64,000 nt of DNA from CAVTWY01 sp963738615 (GTDB lineage: Bacteria > Pseudomonadota > Gammaproteobacteria > Burkholderiales > Burkholderiaceae_C). The notes beneath the pieces are model-generated. The model did no database searches. It was given only the letters and a program-made list of their open reading frames with translations, and had not been told where the DNA came from. Shown here one piece after another: positions 10,814-20,033 of this stretch (the stretch's first letter is position 1; the number at the start of each line of letters is the position of its first letter). The position numbers were made by a program, and so were the translations under genes. Location of the stretch: NCBI GenBank assembly GCA_963738615.1, contig CAVTXI010000012.1, forward strand, positions 1,550,001 through 1,614,000, read 5' to 3'.

Positions 10814-11182
10814 TCAAGCACTATTCCGCCGAGCCAAGCTCCGCTTCCCCAACTCGATCTTCGCAATCGCATCGCGGTGCACCTCGTCCGGCCCGTCGAC
10901 GATCCGCACCGTGCGTTGATGCGCATACGCCTCGGCCAACCAGAAGTCCTGGCTCACGCCCCCACCGCCATGCGCCTGGATCGCCCAGTCGACAACCTTG
11001 CACGACACGTTCGACGCCACGACCTTGATCATCGCGATTTCGGCCCTTGCGTCCTTGTTGCCCACTGTGTCCATCTTGTGCGCCGCGTTCAGCGTCAACA
11101 AGCGCGCCTGATCGATCATGCAGCGCGACTCGGCGATGCGCTCGAGCAGGTCGCGGGTCTTGGCGGAGTGTTCGGTGAGCAT
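10814..11182 (-). pseudogene. Internally deleted acyl-CoA dehydrogenase copy
   Basis: The 122-residue product starts MLTEHSAKTRDLLER, which matches the N-terminus of the full-length acyl-CoA dehydrogenase at 20034-21296, and then jumps directly to IAESRCMIDQARLL and the complete C-terminal helical domain of that protein. The missing part corresponds to residues 22-315 of the full copy (294 residues): the FAD/substrate-binding N-terminal and middle beta domains. The junction falls at a shared Glu-Arg codon pair (GAGCGC/GAACGC) and stays in frame. The upstream bases (CACGACGACTTGATCACCACC-like) also match those upstream of the full copy, so the promoter region was duplicated too. It cannot be an active dehydrogenase; a residual helical-bundle protein could still be made. 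Confidence 0.8.
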
Positions 11183-11252
11183 CGTGGTGTCCTCGGAGGC
11201 GGCGCCCGCGTGACGCCGGCGCGACACGACGACTTGATCACCACCGGGGCGC

Positions 11253-12029
11253 TCAGCGCCCCTTGAACACCGGCGCGCGCTTCTCCTTGAACGCGAGCTG
11301 CGCTTCTTTCGCATCCTCGGTCTTGCCGATCTGCGCCGTCATGTCCTGCTCGTAGCGATAGCCGTCGCGCAGGCTCATGTCCTCGATCACGTTGAGCGTG
11401 TGCTTGCCCATGCGCGTCGACACCGGGCTCTTCGACGCGATCGTGGTCGCGATCTCGAGCGCGGTCGGCATCAGCTCTTCCGGCGTCGTGCACGCCTCGA
11501 CGAGGCCGAGGCGATACAGCTCGGCGCCGTCGACGCGCATGCCCGTCAGCGCCATGCGCCGCAGCCGCGAGTGGCCGAAGAGGCGCATCGCATGGCGACA
11601 GCCGCCGAGCAGGCCGACGTCGACCTCGGGCAAGCCCAGCGATGCTTTCTCCGACGCGACCAGGATGTCGGCCGACGCGACCATCGCGAGCCCCGAGCCG
11701 AGCGCGGCGCCGTTGATCGCGACGACGACCGGCTTGGCGCATTCGCGGATCGCGTGGAAGCACTCGCGCGTGCGGCGCGAATGCGCCGGCAGATCGCCCG
11801 GGCCTTTGATGTTCTCGGCCCGGCCCTTCAAGTCGGCGCCGGCGCAGAACACCTTGCCCGCGCCGGTGAGAATCACGGCGCGAACGTCGTCGAGCTCGCT
11901 GATGCGGTCGAGCGCGAGCGTCAGCTCGTCGTTCAGCGTGCGCGTCAGTGCGTTGACCGGCGGCGCGTTCATCGTCAGCGTCGCGACGTGATCGGCGATG
12001 GTCACCTCGATCTGCGTCAGGTCGTTCAT
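11253..12029 (-). CDS. Enoyl-CoA hydratase/isomerase family protein
   Basis: Crotonase-fold protein of 258 residues, the usual family length, adding water across or isomerising an enoyl-CoA double bond in fatty- or aromatic-acid breakdown. Visible: PPVNALTRTLNDEL, VILTGAGKVFCAGADLKG (oxyanion-hole strand), NGAALGSGLAMVASADILVAS (second oxyanion-hole Gly), and LGLPEVDVGLLGG carrying the Glu of the active-site region. The start is the ATG at 12029 (MNDLTQIEVTIADHVATLTM). It lies just upstream of the deleted acyl-CoA dehydrogenase copy, on the same strand, 70 bp apart, as if the pair once formed a beta-oxidation unit. It is divergent from the peroxidase fusion gene at 12267. Confidence 0.9.
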   Translation of the reverse strand: MNDLTQIEVTIADHVATLTMNAPPVNALTRTLNDELTLALDRISELDDVRAVILTGAGKVFCAGADLKGRAENIKGPGDLPAHSRRTRECFHAIRECAKPVVVAINGAALGSGLAMVASADILVASEKASLGLPEVDVGLLGGCRHAMRLFGHSRLRRMALTGMRVDGAELYRLGLVEACTTPEELMPTALEIATTIASKSPVSTRMGKHTLNVIEDMSLRDGYRYEQDMTAQIGKTEDAKEAQLAFKEKRAPVFKGR

Positions 12030-12266
12030 GGCGTTTCCCGGTGTGCGATTCGATTGATGCACTCGAGTCTAGGGACCGCCCACTGCGCGCGCCAGACGCC
12101 CGGAGCGCACAGCTGCTATTCGCCGGCCGTCATGCTCCGTCGCTGCCAGCCTTACCTGCTGAACCGGCCGACGTACCATCACGTCGCCCGCCGCGTCCTC
12201 AATCTCGAGGATGCTGCGCCTGTCAGCCCGGCGCAGCATGCCTCTAAGGCCTATGAGGAGGAAACG

Positions 12267-15200
12267 ATGCAGCGCGAGATTCGAAGCAAGACCTGCAGCC
12301 TTTCAGGCACGTCGGATCTGACCGTCGTTGCGCCGATCAAGTCGGGCTTTGTCCCGGCGCTCGACACCGTCACGTTCAAGACCCGCGCGCGGCGCGTGCT
12401 GCGCGCGCTGCATGCCGGGCGAACGCTGTCGCACGAGCAGGACCTGACGCGGCTGCTGTCCGACGCGGTCGAGCGCGTCGGGCGCATCCACTCGGTGCGC
12501 ATCGTGCTGCTCGAGGACGCGAACGTGATCGTGCTGGCCGCCACGTTCGACGGCGCGTGGGAGTCCTACGTGCGCGTCGTCTGGCAGAAGGTGGCGCGGC
12601 TGCTGGATCTGGTCTTCTGCAACACCGAGGGCTACGTCGTCGGCGGCCCCGAGAGCTACGACAAGTGGGCCGCATGGCTGCACGAGCATCAGGCGGAAGT
12701 GCCTTTTCTGTACGCGCCACCGGGCGTGACCTTCGACGACATCCAGTACCAGCGCATGCACGAGCGCCTCGAGCTGCGCCACGGCGGCGCCGATGCCGAG
12801 TTGCGCATCGTTCGCGCCCAGATCCCGACATCCGAAGAGGTCACCGCGAGCCTGACGACCGACGGTACCGATCCGACGAACCTCGGGCACTCGAAAAGCC
12901 TGTTCCAGCTCGACGCGCAAACACCGGCGTTCCGCCAAGGCATGCGTGCACTCGCCGGGCTGCATCGCCTGACCGATCTGTACCCGCCCGGCGCACCGGA
13001 CGGCGACATCCTGCTGCGCGCCGCACACGAGCTGTTGCCCGAGTTCATGCGTCTGGTCGACCGCGACGACCCTGCGATCCTGTTCGCGAACGAACGCTTC
13101 AAGGACCAGCTCGACTGGTTTCGCGACGGTGCTGCGAGTGCGAAGGCCAAACGACAGCTGCGCCTGCCGCCAGACGAACCGGCGCTGGTGGAATCCGACA
13201 CGGTCCAGGCCGGCATTCTCGAGCCGCTGCCCGAGGCCGACCATGGCGTGATGCTGCTGGTGGCGTTCGCATCAGAAGCGGGCATGGCGAGCTTTCTCGA
13301 CCGCTGCCAACCCACGCTGCGCGGCACCAAACCCGACATCGCGGTCAACCTCGCGCTGACGCTGCGTGGCCTCGAGCGCGCCGGGCTCACCGAAGCAGAA
13401 GTCCGCTGCCTGCCCGAAGCCTTCACGCAGGGCATGCAGCGCCGGGCCGGTCTGTTGGGCGACGTGCGCGTGAACCATCCGTCGCGCTGGCGGCTACCGG
13501 TCTCGAACTGGGACCGCGGCATCGATGCCGATCTCGAGGAGGCACCGGCCAGCGGCGCACGCGGGCGCGTCGAGCTCGACGCCGTCCACGCCGTGGTGCA
13601 GCTTCGCCTGTGCCGCACCGATCTTCAGCGCATCGACGCGCGCACTCGGCTGATGCATGCCCTCGAGGATCTGGTCGGCAACAACGCCGACGTGAAGCCG
13701 CTGTCGCTGCAATGGATGCACCGCCTGCGTGACCCGAAGGCGCGCTCGCCGAACCAGACGATCGAACACTTCGGATTCGGCGAAGGCCACTCGGACCCGG
13801 TGTTCGAGAGGAAGCCGGGTATGCGCCACTTCGCGAACCACGTTCACGTGGGCGACGCGCTGGTGGGCTACGGCAATGCGGCTGATGACGATCCCGAGCG
13901 CGATGACGCCAGGGCGGACACACCCAAGGCGACGGTGAAAGCCGAGGTCCAACGCTTGCTGCACAACGGCAGCTTCCTTGTCGTACGCAAGCTCGCCCAG
14001 GACGTCGGCGCACTCGACGAAGCCGTTGCCTCGTCAGGGCTCGATCGCGACCTGGTGATGGCGAAGATGATGGGGCGCTGGCCCGCACGGCACGCCTACG
14101 CCAGCCGACCGTTGGTGCCGCTGACCGACCCGACCAAGCTCAATGACTTTCACTACCGCGCCGACCCCCAAGGCATCGCGTGCCCGTTCCACGCCCACAT
14201 CCGGCGCGCCAACCCGCGCGAGACGTTCGTGGGCGAGCTGGCCGAGCCGCTGGCCGCGGGTGGCCGCGTGCCGGGCATCGTGCGTCGCGGCATGAGTTAC
14301 GGCGAGCCGCACAACCGCGACGAGCGCGACCCCGCGAAGTCGAAAGCCAGCCTCGCCCGCGACCGTGGCTTGGTCTTCATGGCCTACAACGCCAGCATTG
14401 CCGAACAGTTCGAGGTGATCCAGCGCTGGTTGACCGGCGGCAACTCGTCGCATTCGCACTCGTCACCGTCCGATCCGTTCCTGGGCATCGCCGAAGCGGG
14501 TCGACCGCGCTGGTTCCGCTTCATGACCGACGACGGGCGCGTCGAGCGCGTGCAGCTTGACGGCAGCGATGCGTTGAATGCCGACCCTCGGCCGTTCGTG
14601 CGCGTCGATTGGGGGCTGTACGCCTTCACGCCGTCATCGAAGGCGATCCGGACGTTGGCGCAGCGTGCGCGCGATGGCGATGGCGCCAAGGTCGAGCCGA
14701 TGCCGTGGAGCGTCGAACGCGGCGAAGCCGTGATCAAGAAGCTTCTCGTGCTGGGCGAAGCTGATCCCGACGCCGCGAAGAAGGCATGGAAAGCCGCGCT
14801 CGAAGACGCCGACGCCGTCGCCGACTTCACCGCCGCGTCGATCTGGGCCGCGGTGCGCGAGAACCACGGCGGCGTTTTGCGTACGCCGTATGGCGTGCTC
14901 GTCGGCAGCCGCGAATGGGTCGACCGGGCGTTGACCGACCCCACGGTCAGCGTCAGCGGGTATGCGCAGCGCATGGGCACGTCGTTCGGCCCGATTTTCC
15001 TGGGGCTTGATGCCGGGGCCGACTACAAGCGTGAATCGGATCCGGCGCTGCGCGCGATCGAGCACTGGAAGAAGACGGCCGACACGTTCAACTACGCGCG
15101 CCAGGTCACCAAGGAAAAACTCGAGGATCTGGTTGGCCACGAGCAGCGCGCGCAGGTGCAGCTCGAAGTCGCGCGCCGGTCGCTGCGCCAGCCTGCGAAC

Positions 15201-17048
15201 GACGTGCTGCCGTGGGACTTGACGATCGACCTGCGCGAACTGACGGACCACCTGCTGGCGAGGTTCTGCGAACAGTGGTTCGGCTTGTCCGAAGAAGGCG
15301 GCTTCTTCGAGCGCGGCCCTTTCAACTGGCGGTGGCAGCCGGGCAAGCCGCCCCGTTACCCGGGGCACTTCATGGCGCCTTCGCGCTGGTTCTTCCAGCC
15401 GCACCCTGGAGACAGCGTCGCGAAGCTCGGCATCGAACACGGCAAGGCGCTCGAGGCCGCGATGACGGCGTTCCTCGACGCGTACGGCAAGAGCCTGAAG
15501 CAGCCCGCGGCGATGGAAATCCTGTCGTCGCCCGCCGCCAAGCGCGACCGCGCTTACGCCGCGCGCACGATCATCGGCTTGATCATGGGCTTCGTGCCGA
15601 CGGTCGATGGCGTGCTGCGCCGCGTACTGGCGCATTGGTGGACCGACGGCACGCTCGGCTCGTTGCGCGCGTTGCGGGCCGTGCGCCCGGCGGTGTCGGA
15701 CAAGGAGCTGGGTGACGCGGTCGACAAGGCCTTCGTGCGCGCGATGCAGTTGCGCACCGTGCCCGACGTGATCTGGCGCACGGCGACGAAACCACTTCGC
15801 ATCGGCGGCGACCATGCAGTTGACCCGAACCACGCAGTCGACCCGAACCATGCAGTCGACGTGACACCTGGCGAGGTCATCGTCTTCGGCTTGTCATCGG
15901 CAACGCAGCAGAGCCTGGCCGAAGGCCGCTCGACCGAAGCCGACGCGGTGCACGCCTTCGGCGGGGACCGCAACAGCAAGGGCGCGCCGACGCACGCTTG
16001 CCCCGGTCGCGACCTTGCGATGCAGATGATGAAGGGCTTCGTGTACGCGCTTGTCATGTCCGACCTGCCGCTGCGGCCCGGCCCCATCCAGACCTCGATC
16101 AACATCAACGGCAAGGTGAACCCCGACCTGGTCCAAGCCGCGTTGGTCAAGGTCGCCAAGGACAACGAGGACAAGAAGAAGAAGCTGTCCAACCTGCGCA
16201 AACGCCCCCCAGCCAAGCCCGCGGCCGTGAAGTACGAGCAGCCGGTCGACTTCTGGGCCATCGGCGATTCGTGGCTCGACGACATCCTGGGTTCGTACCC
16301 TGACCTGGTGACGGCCCTGCGCCCGCTGGGCTACGACGTCGTCAACGAACCGCTGGGCCACACCCACGCTGGATTCCGCCTCTCGCAGATCGCCTCCGAC
16401 GGCTTCCTGTCGAAGCTGCGACGCGACTTGACCGATGCTTTCGACGGCATCGGCGGCGTGGTCCCGCCGCGCGTGATCCTGCTCGACGGCGGCGGCAATG
16501 ACATCGTTCAGCCGAAAGACCGGCCGTGGCAGACGCCGCTGTACGGCATGCTGGTCCAGGGCGCGCGCACGGCCGACAGCGCGATCAACCGCGTCGCACT
16601 GGTCAAGTTCGTCGACGAGATGAAAAGGCATCACGAACGTGTGCTCGACACGCTGGCGAGCGTGTTGCCCGACAAGGCCAGCGTGCCGATCGTGATCCAC
16701 GCCTACGACCACCCGATCCCCGACGGGCGCGGGCCGATGGGCGGGCCACCCTGGCTGAAACCGGTGTTCGACCTGAAGGGCATCGACGACGCGACGGCGA
16801 AGGACGTGATGAAGGAACTGATCAACGCGCTGAACGACATGGTTGTCACGCTCGCCGCCGAACAGACCGGACGCGGGCGCAGCGTGCATCACCTGAAGCT
16901 CACCGGCGTACTCGCACGTCAGGACGACTTCGGCGCGAGCCACGAGATCTTCTGGGGCGATGAGTTGCACCCAACGCCCGAAGGCTATGACGTGATCGCG
17001 CGCGAAGTGGCGCGTCAGCTCGCGGCGTTGGGCAAGAAGCCGGCGTAG
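12267..17048 (+). CDS. DyP-type peroxidase / P450-like / SGNH hydrolase three-domain fusion
   Basis: 1593-residue protein in one unbroken frame; ATG 12267 follows a strong GAGGAGGAAA ribosome site, so in-frame starts upstream are not used. Residues about 1-740: DyP-type peroxidase with two ferredoxin-like halves, a GFGEG motif at 503-507 where DyPs have GxxDG, CPFHAHIRRANPR at 639-651 (proximal haem His644), IVRRGMSYGE with Arg673/674 (distal Arg) and RGLVFMAYNASI. About 860-1290: cytochrome P450-like domain with FGPIFLGLDAGADY and the haem-Cys loop HACPGRDLAM (Cys1245); the K-helix ExxR is not present (the aligned place reads RAMQ). About 1325-1593: SGNH/GDSL hydrolase with GDSW (Ser1335), GGGND (Asn1411) and DELHP (Asp1565, His1568). 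No signal peptide. It overlaps the convergent cyclase gene by 34 bp. Substrate unknown. Confidence 0.85.
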   Translation: MQREIRSKTCSLSGTSDLTVVAPIKSGFVPALDTVTFKTRARRVLRALHAGRTLSHEQDLTRLLSDAVERVGRIHSVRIVLLEDANVIVLAATFDGAWESYVRVVWQKVARLLDLVFCNTEGYVVGGPESYDKWAAWLHEHQAEVPFLYAPPGVTFDDIQYQRMHERLELRHGGADAELRIVRAQIPTSEEVTASLTTDGTDPTNLGHSKSLFQLDAQTPAFRQGMRALAGLHRLTDLYPPGAPDGDILLRAAHELLPEFMRLVDRDDPAILFANERFKDQLDWFRDGAASAKAKRQLRLPPDEPALVESDTVQAGILEPLPEADHGVMLLVAFASEAGMASFLDRCQPTLRGTKPDIAVNLALTLRGLERAGLTEAEVRCLPEAFTQGMQRRAGLLGDVRVNHPSRWRLPVSNWDRGIDADLEEAPASGARGRVELDAVHAVVQLRLCRTDLQRIDARTRLMHALEDLVGNNADVKPLSLQWMHRLRDPKARSPNQTIEHFGFGEGHSDPVFERKPGMRHFANHVHVGDALVGYGNAADDDPERDDARADTPKATVKAEVQRLLHNGSFLVVRKLAQDVGALDEAVASSGLDRDLVMAKMMGRWPARHAYASRPLVPLTDPTKLNDFHYRADPQGIACPFHAHIRRANPRETFVGELAEPLAAGGRVPGIVRRGMSYGEPHNRDERDPAKSKASLARDRGLVFMAYNASIAEQFEVIQRWLTGGNSSHSHSSPSDPFLGIAEAGRPRWFRFMTDDGRVERVQLDGSDALNADPRPFVRVDWGLYAFTPSSKAIRTLAQRARDGDGAKVEPMPWSVERGEAVIKKLLVLGEADPDAAKKAWKAALEDADAVADFTAASIWAAVRENHGGVLRTPYGVLVGSREWVDRALTDPTVSVSGYAQRMGTSFGPIFLGLDAGADYKRESDPALRAIEHWKKTADTFNYARQVTKEKLEDLVGHEQRAQVQLEVARRSLRQPANDVLPWDLTIDLRELTDHLLARFCEQWFGLSEEGGFFERGPFNWRWQPGKPPRYPGHFMAPSRWFFQPHPGDSVAKLGIEHGKALEAAMTAFLDAYGKSLKQPAAMEILSSPAAKRDRAYAARTIIGLIMGFVPTVDGVLRRVLAHWWTDGTLGSLRALRAVRPAVSDKELGDAVDKAFVRAMQLRTVPDVIWRTATKPLRIGGDHAVDPNHAVDPNHAVDVTPGEVIVFGLSSATQQSLAEGRSTEADAVHAFGGDRNSKGAPTHACPGRDLAMQMMKGFVYALVMSDLPLRPGPIQTSININGKVNPDLVQAALVKVAKDNEDKKKKLSNLRKRPPAKPAAVKYEQPVDFWAIGDSWLDDILGSYPDLVTALRPLGYDVVNEPLGHTHAGFRLSQIASDGFLSKLRRDLTDAFDGIGGVVPPRVILLDGGGNDIVQPKDRPWQTPLYGMLVQGARTADSAINRVALVKFVDEMKRHHERVLDTLASVLPDKASVPIVIHAYDHPIPDGRGPMGGPPWLKPVFDLKGIDDATAKDVMKELINALNDMVVTLAAEQTGRGRSVHHLKLTGVLARQDDFGASHEIFWGDELHPTPEGYDVIAREVARQLAALGKKPA
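15813..15866 (+). repeat. 18-bp tandem repeat inside the fusion gene
   Basis: An 18-bp unit encoding HAVDPN occurs twice (15813-15830, 15831-15848) and a third time in part (15849-15866, HAVDVT). It sits in the P450-like domain at residues 1183-1200, between the strand ending LRIGGD and VTPGEVIVFG, a surface loop in P450s. Copies differ at only one to three bases. In-frame slippage here would lengthen or shorten the loop without breaking the protein. Confidence 0.85.
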
Positions 17049-20002
17049 AGCCGCGGCAGCGCAACGATGCCCAGATCGCGGATCTGACGCGCGGCCTGCG
17101 CCAACGCCGCGTCGTGCCTCGCCGCGCTGCGGTCGCGCCTCGTCGCGCTGCGGTCGTGGATCGCGGCGGGCTCTCGCGCAGTCAGCAACGCGTCCACCAG
17201 CGCATTCAGCGCGGCTTCACGCGACGACTCGCGCAGCCGGGCGCTTTGTTCGGCCCGCCGCAGCCAACGCGCAGCCATGCCGGTGCGGCCTTCGCGCGAC
17301 GCAATCAGGGCCAGCGCACGGCAAGCCGCTGCCTCGCCGATGCGCTCGCCCCCGCGGCTGCGTTGCATCACGATGCGCGCGCTCGAGCCGAGCTCGGCGC
17401 GCCGCTCGCCCGCGGCGACGCCGACGGTGCGCGCGTCTTCGGCCGCCAAGGCTTCGATCAGCCAGCCGTGGAACAGCGACGCGTAGAAGACGCAGTGCCG
17501 CGACGCCATCCAGCGCACGCTCTCGCGCAGTTCGTCGAGGCCGGCGTCATCGCCCGCGCACCAGCGGGCATAGCCGAGCACCGCGCGACTGACCGACAGC
17601 AGCAGCAGCACGCGCGTGCCCGTGGCGATGCCGACGCTGTCGGTCGCCACGCGCTGCGCCTCGTCCCAGCGGCCCTGCCAGATCGAGGTGATCGCGATCC
17701 AGTTGAGGGTGGAGTTGCGCACCGGGTGCGTCGAATCGCCGAGCAAATCCAGCGCGCCTGCAAAGGCGCCGAAGGCCGCCGCGAAGTCGCCTTGGTCGGC
17801 GTGGATGCCGCCCTTGCACGCAAGGGTATAGGCCGAGCCCATCGCGAAGCCGCCACCGGGCCGGCGCGTCTTGACCTTGCTGTCGAGCGCGCGGTCCATC
17901 AACTCGAGCGCGGGCCGATATTCGCAAGCGCCGGCCAGGATCTGACCGAGCGTGGCCTCGAGCTGCGCGGCCAGCCGCAGGTAGCCGGCATCGCGTGCGG
18001 CCGCCAACGCCGGGCGCAGTTGCATCGCCGCCTCGGGGAAGCGCCCCACCGCGTACAGCAGGTAGCCCAGCCAGTACTGCGCGCGGGCGACAAGGCCCGC
18101 ATCGCCGAGCCGGCGCGCGACCTCGACCGCGCGTTCGAAGACCGCAAGCCCGTCGGCCAGCGACAGCGGGTCGAACACGCACGTGGCGCCGAGCTTCGCG
18201 CACAACTCGCACCAGCGCGCGTCGACTTCCGGGCCGTGCCGCGGCAGGTGCTCGACCGCTTCGAGTGCGGCGCGGTACTGCTGACGCGCACTGTCCATCG
18301 CGAACACCTGGCTTGCCTTGTCGCCTGCGCGCTCGGCGAACGTGGCGGCCACCTCCCAGTGCCCCGAGCCGCGTGCGTGATAGGCCAGCGCCTCGTTGGC
18401 GTCGGCCATCTTGCCCGGCGACTCGGTCATGCGCACCAGCAGCGTCGTTTGCGCGCGCTGGTGCAGCGCTGTGCGTTCGTATAACCCGATCGAGTCGTAC
18501 ACCGCGTCACGCGTGATGCCGTGCTTGAAGCTCAAGCACTGCCCCGTCTCGTCGGGGTACAGGAAGTCGGCGTCGGCGAGCAGCGCGACCGTCTCATCGT
18601 CCACCACGGTGTCGCACACGCCCCTCAACAAGTCGAGCGGCACGACGTTGCCAACCACCGCCGCCGCGCGCACCACGCCGGCATGCCGCGGCTCGAGCCG
18701 TGCAAGGCGCGATGCGACCAGCGCACTCAACCAGCCGGTGGCGCCATGACGATTCTCGAGCTGTTGCCACAACGATTCAACCGCGGCCGAATGGCACAGT
18801 TCTTCGACGTAGAGCGGCACGCCGCCGGCGTATTCGTGGATGCGCGCGGCCAGGAACGGGTCGGCGTCGGGAAGCCAGCGGCGCACCGTCCGCTCTGTCT
18901 GCGACTCGTCGAACGACGACAGCGTCAGGTGCGCCGCATCGGCGATCCACTGCGCGCCATCATCGCGGCTGCGCGCGGCCAGCAGCACGCGCGGGCCACT
19001 CGGGTCACGCAACAGGGCAACCAGCAGTTGCCGGCTCGCGTCGTCGGCCCACTGCCAATCATCGATCACCAACAACGTCGGCGCGCGCGCGCACACGCCC
19101 AGCAACGACGCCAGCGCCGTATCCGCGGCCACCTCGAGCTGCTGCGCGCGCAGCACCTGTGCGAATGGCTGAAGCGGCTCCGACCGTGACGGAGGGTCGC
19201 AATTGCCGCGCAGCACCTGCCAGCCGACAGGCAGCCGGTGCTGGAGGAATTCTTCGAGCAGGCGAGTCTTGCCCATGCCCGGCCCGGCCTGAACCACCGC
19301 ACAGCGAGGCCGCGTCATGCGCTCGAGGCCCAGATGGCCCTCGAGCGCTGCGATCACCGCCTCGCGCCCAATGAACGGCGTCAGCCCGCGTTGCGCCATC
19401 GCGTCGAAGCGGCGTTCGGCCTTGCCGCGCGCGCGCACCTGCACCGCCTGGATGTGGTCGGGCGCCGGGCGCGGGTCTGGCAGCAGTTCGAACAAGTTCG
19501 CGTGTGGGCCCAGCGCGTCCAGGCTGACCACGATGCCGTCGTCGGGCGCGTCGCGTTGAAGGTGCGCCGCGACGTTGGCGACGTCGCCGCTCAGGTCGAG
19601 CCGGCCGCGCTCGAGGTCGCCTTCGGCCAGCAGCAGCACGCCCGCATGAATGCCGGTGCGCACCGACAGGCGCCCTTCACGCGCCAGGTATTCGTCACCG
19701 ATGCGACGCACCGCGGCGTGAATCTCGAGGGCCGAGTCGACCGCGCGCCGACCGTCGTCTTCGCCCGACTGCGGATAGCCGAAGACGATCAGCGCACCGT
19801 CGCCCTGGATGCGAAGCACCAGCCCGTCATGGTTCTTCGCCGCGTTGTGCCAGGCTTGGCGAACCATGTCGAGCAACTCGGCGAACCGCTCGACCTCGAG
19901 CTGGCGGCCGAGCAGGGTCGAGCCTTTCAGGTCAGAGAACAGGACCGTCAGGTACTGCCGACGGCCACCCGTGGAGCGCTGGGGTTGGATCGGTGTTGTC
20001 AT
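17015..20002 (-). CDS. Class III adenylate/guanylate cyclase domain - AAA ATPase - TPR regulator
   Basis: 995 residues. An N-terminal class III cyclase homology domain (about 15-160) has both metal-binding Asp (LFSDLKGST, Asp24; IQGDGALIVFG, Asp68) and the Asn of DVANVAAHL (Asn143), so cyclase activity is possible. Next is an AAA/STAND-type ATPase with FIGREAVIAAL, Walker A GPGMGKT (240-246) and Walker B LLVIDDWQWADD (Asp314/315), then a long TPR-like helical repeat region to the C-terminus. This architecture is widespread among bacterial signalling proteins of unclear input. The start at 20002 (MTTPIQPQRS) was chosen because the upstream frame runs antiparallel to nothing recognisable and lies inside the acyl-CoA dehydrogenase gene. 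That gene ends only 31 bp upstream on the same strand, so co-transcription is likely. The C-terminus overlaps the convergent peroxidase fusion gene. Confidence 0.85.
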   Translation of the reverse strand: MTTPIQPQRSTGGRRQYLTVLFSDLKGSTLLGRQLEVERFAELLDMVRQAWHNAAKNHDGLVLRIQGDGALIVFGYPQSGEDDGRRAVDSALEIHAAVRRIGDEYLAREGRLSVRTGIHAGVLLLAEGDLERGRLDLSGDVANVAAHLQRDAPDDGIVVSLDALGPHANLFELLPDPRPAPDHIQAVQVRARGKAERRFDAMAQRGLTPFIGREAVIAALEGHLGLERMTRPRCAVVQAGPGMGKTRLLEEFLQHRLPVGWQVLRGNCDPPSRSEPLQPFAQVLRAQQLEVAADTALASLLGVCARAPTLLVIDDWQWADDASRQLLVALLRDPSGPRVLLAARSRDDGAQWIADAAHLTLSSFDESQTERTVRRWLPDADPFLAARIHEYAGGVPLYVEELCHSAAVESLWQQLENRHGATGWLSALVASRLARLEPRHAGVVRAAAVVGNVVPLDLLRGVCDTVVDDETVALLADADFLYPDETGQCLSFKHGITRDAVYDSIGLYERTALHQRAQTTLLVRMTESPGKMADANEALAYHARGSGHWEVAATFAERAGDKASQVFAMDSARQQYRAALEAVEHLPRHGPEVDARWCELCAKLGATCVFDPLSLADGLAVFERAVEVARRLGDAGLVARAQYWLGYLLYAVGRFPEAAMQLRPALAAARDAGYLRLAAQLEATLGQILAGACEYRPALELMDRALDSKVKTRRPGGGFAMGSAYTLACKGGIHADQGDFAAAFGAFAGALDLLGDSTHPVRNSTLNWIAITSIWQGRWDEAQRVATDSVGIATGTRVLLLLSVSRAVLGYARWCAGDDAGLDELRESVRWMASRHCVFYASLFHGWLIEALAAEDARTVGVAAGERRAELGSSARIVMQRSRGGERIGEAAACRALALIASREGRTGMAARWLRRAEQSARLRESSREAALNALVDALLTAREPAAIHDRSATRRDRSAARHDAALAQAARQIRDLGIVALPRLYAGFLPNAAS

Positions 20003-20033
20003 CTCCCGGGTACTGCTGCTCGTCAAGACGGGC

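Noticed and set aside
11400..12266. In-frame extension upstream of the peroxidase fusion start
   Set aside because: It is antisense to the enoyl-CoA hydratase gene and gives low-complexity sequence; ATG 12267 has a strong ribosome site.
13423..15851. Long minus-strand frames (up to 405 codons) opposite the peroxidase fusion
   Set aside because: Composition typical of antisense frames in G+C-rich genes; the plus strand has unambiguous motifs.
15813..15866. CRISPR-like array
   Set aside because: Tandem repeats without spacers, in frame inside a protein domain. No CRISPR array was found anywhere in the window.
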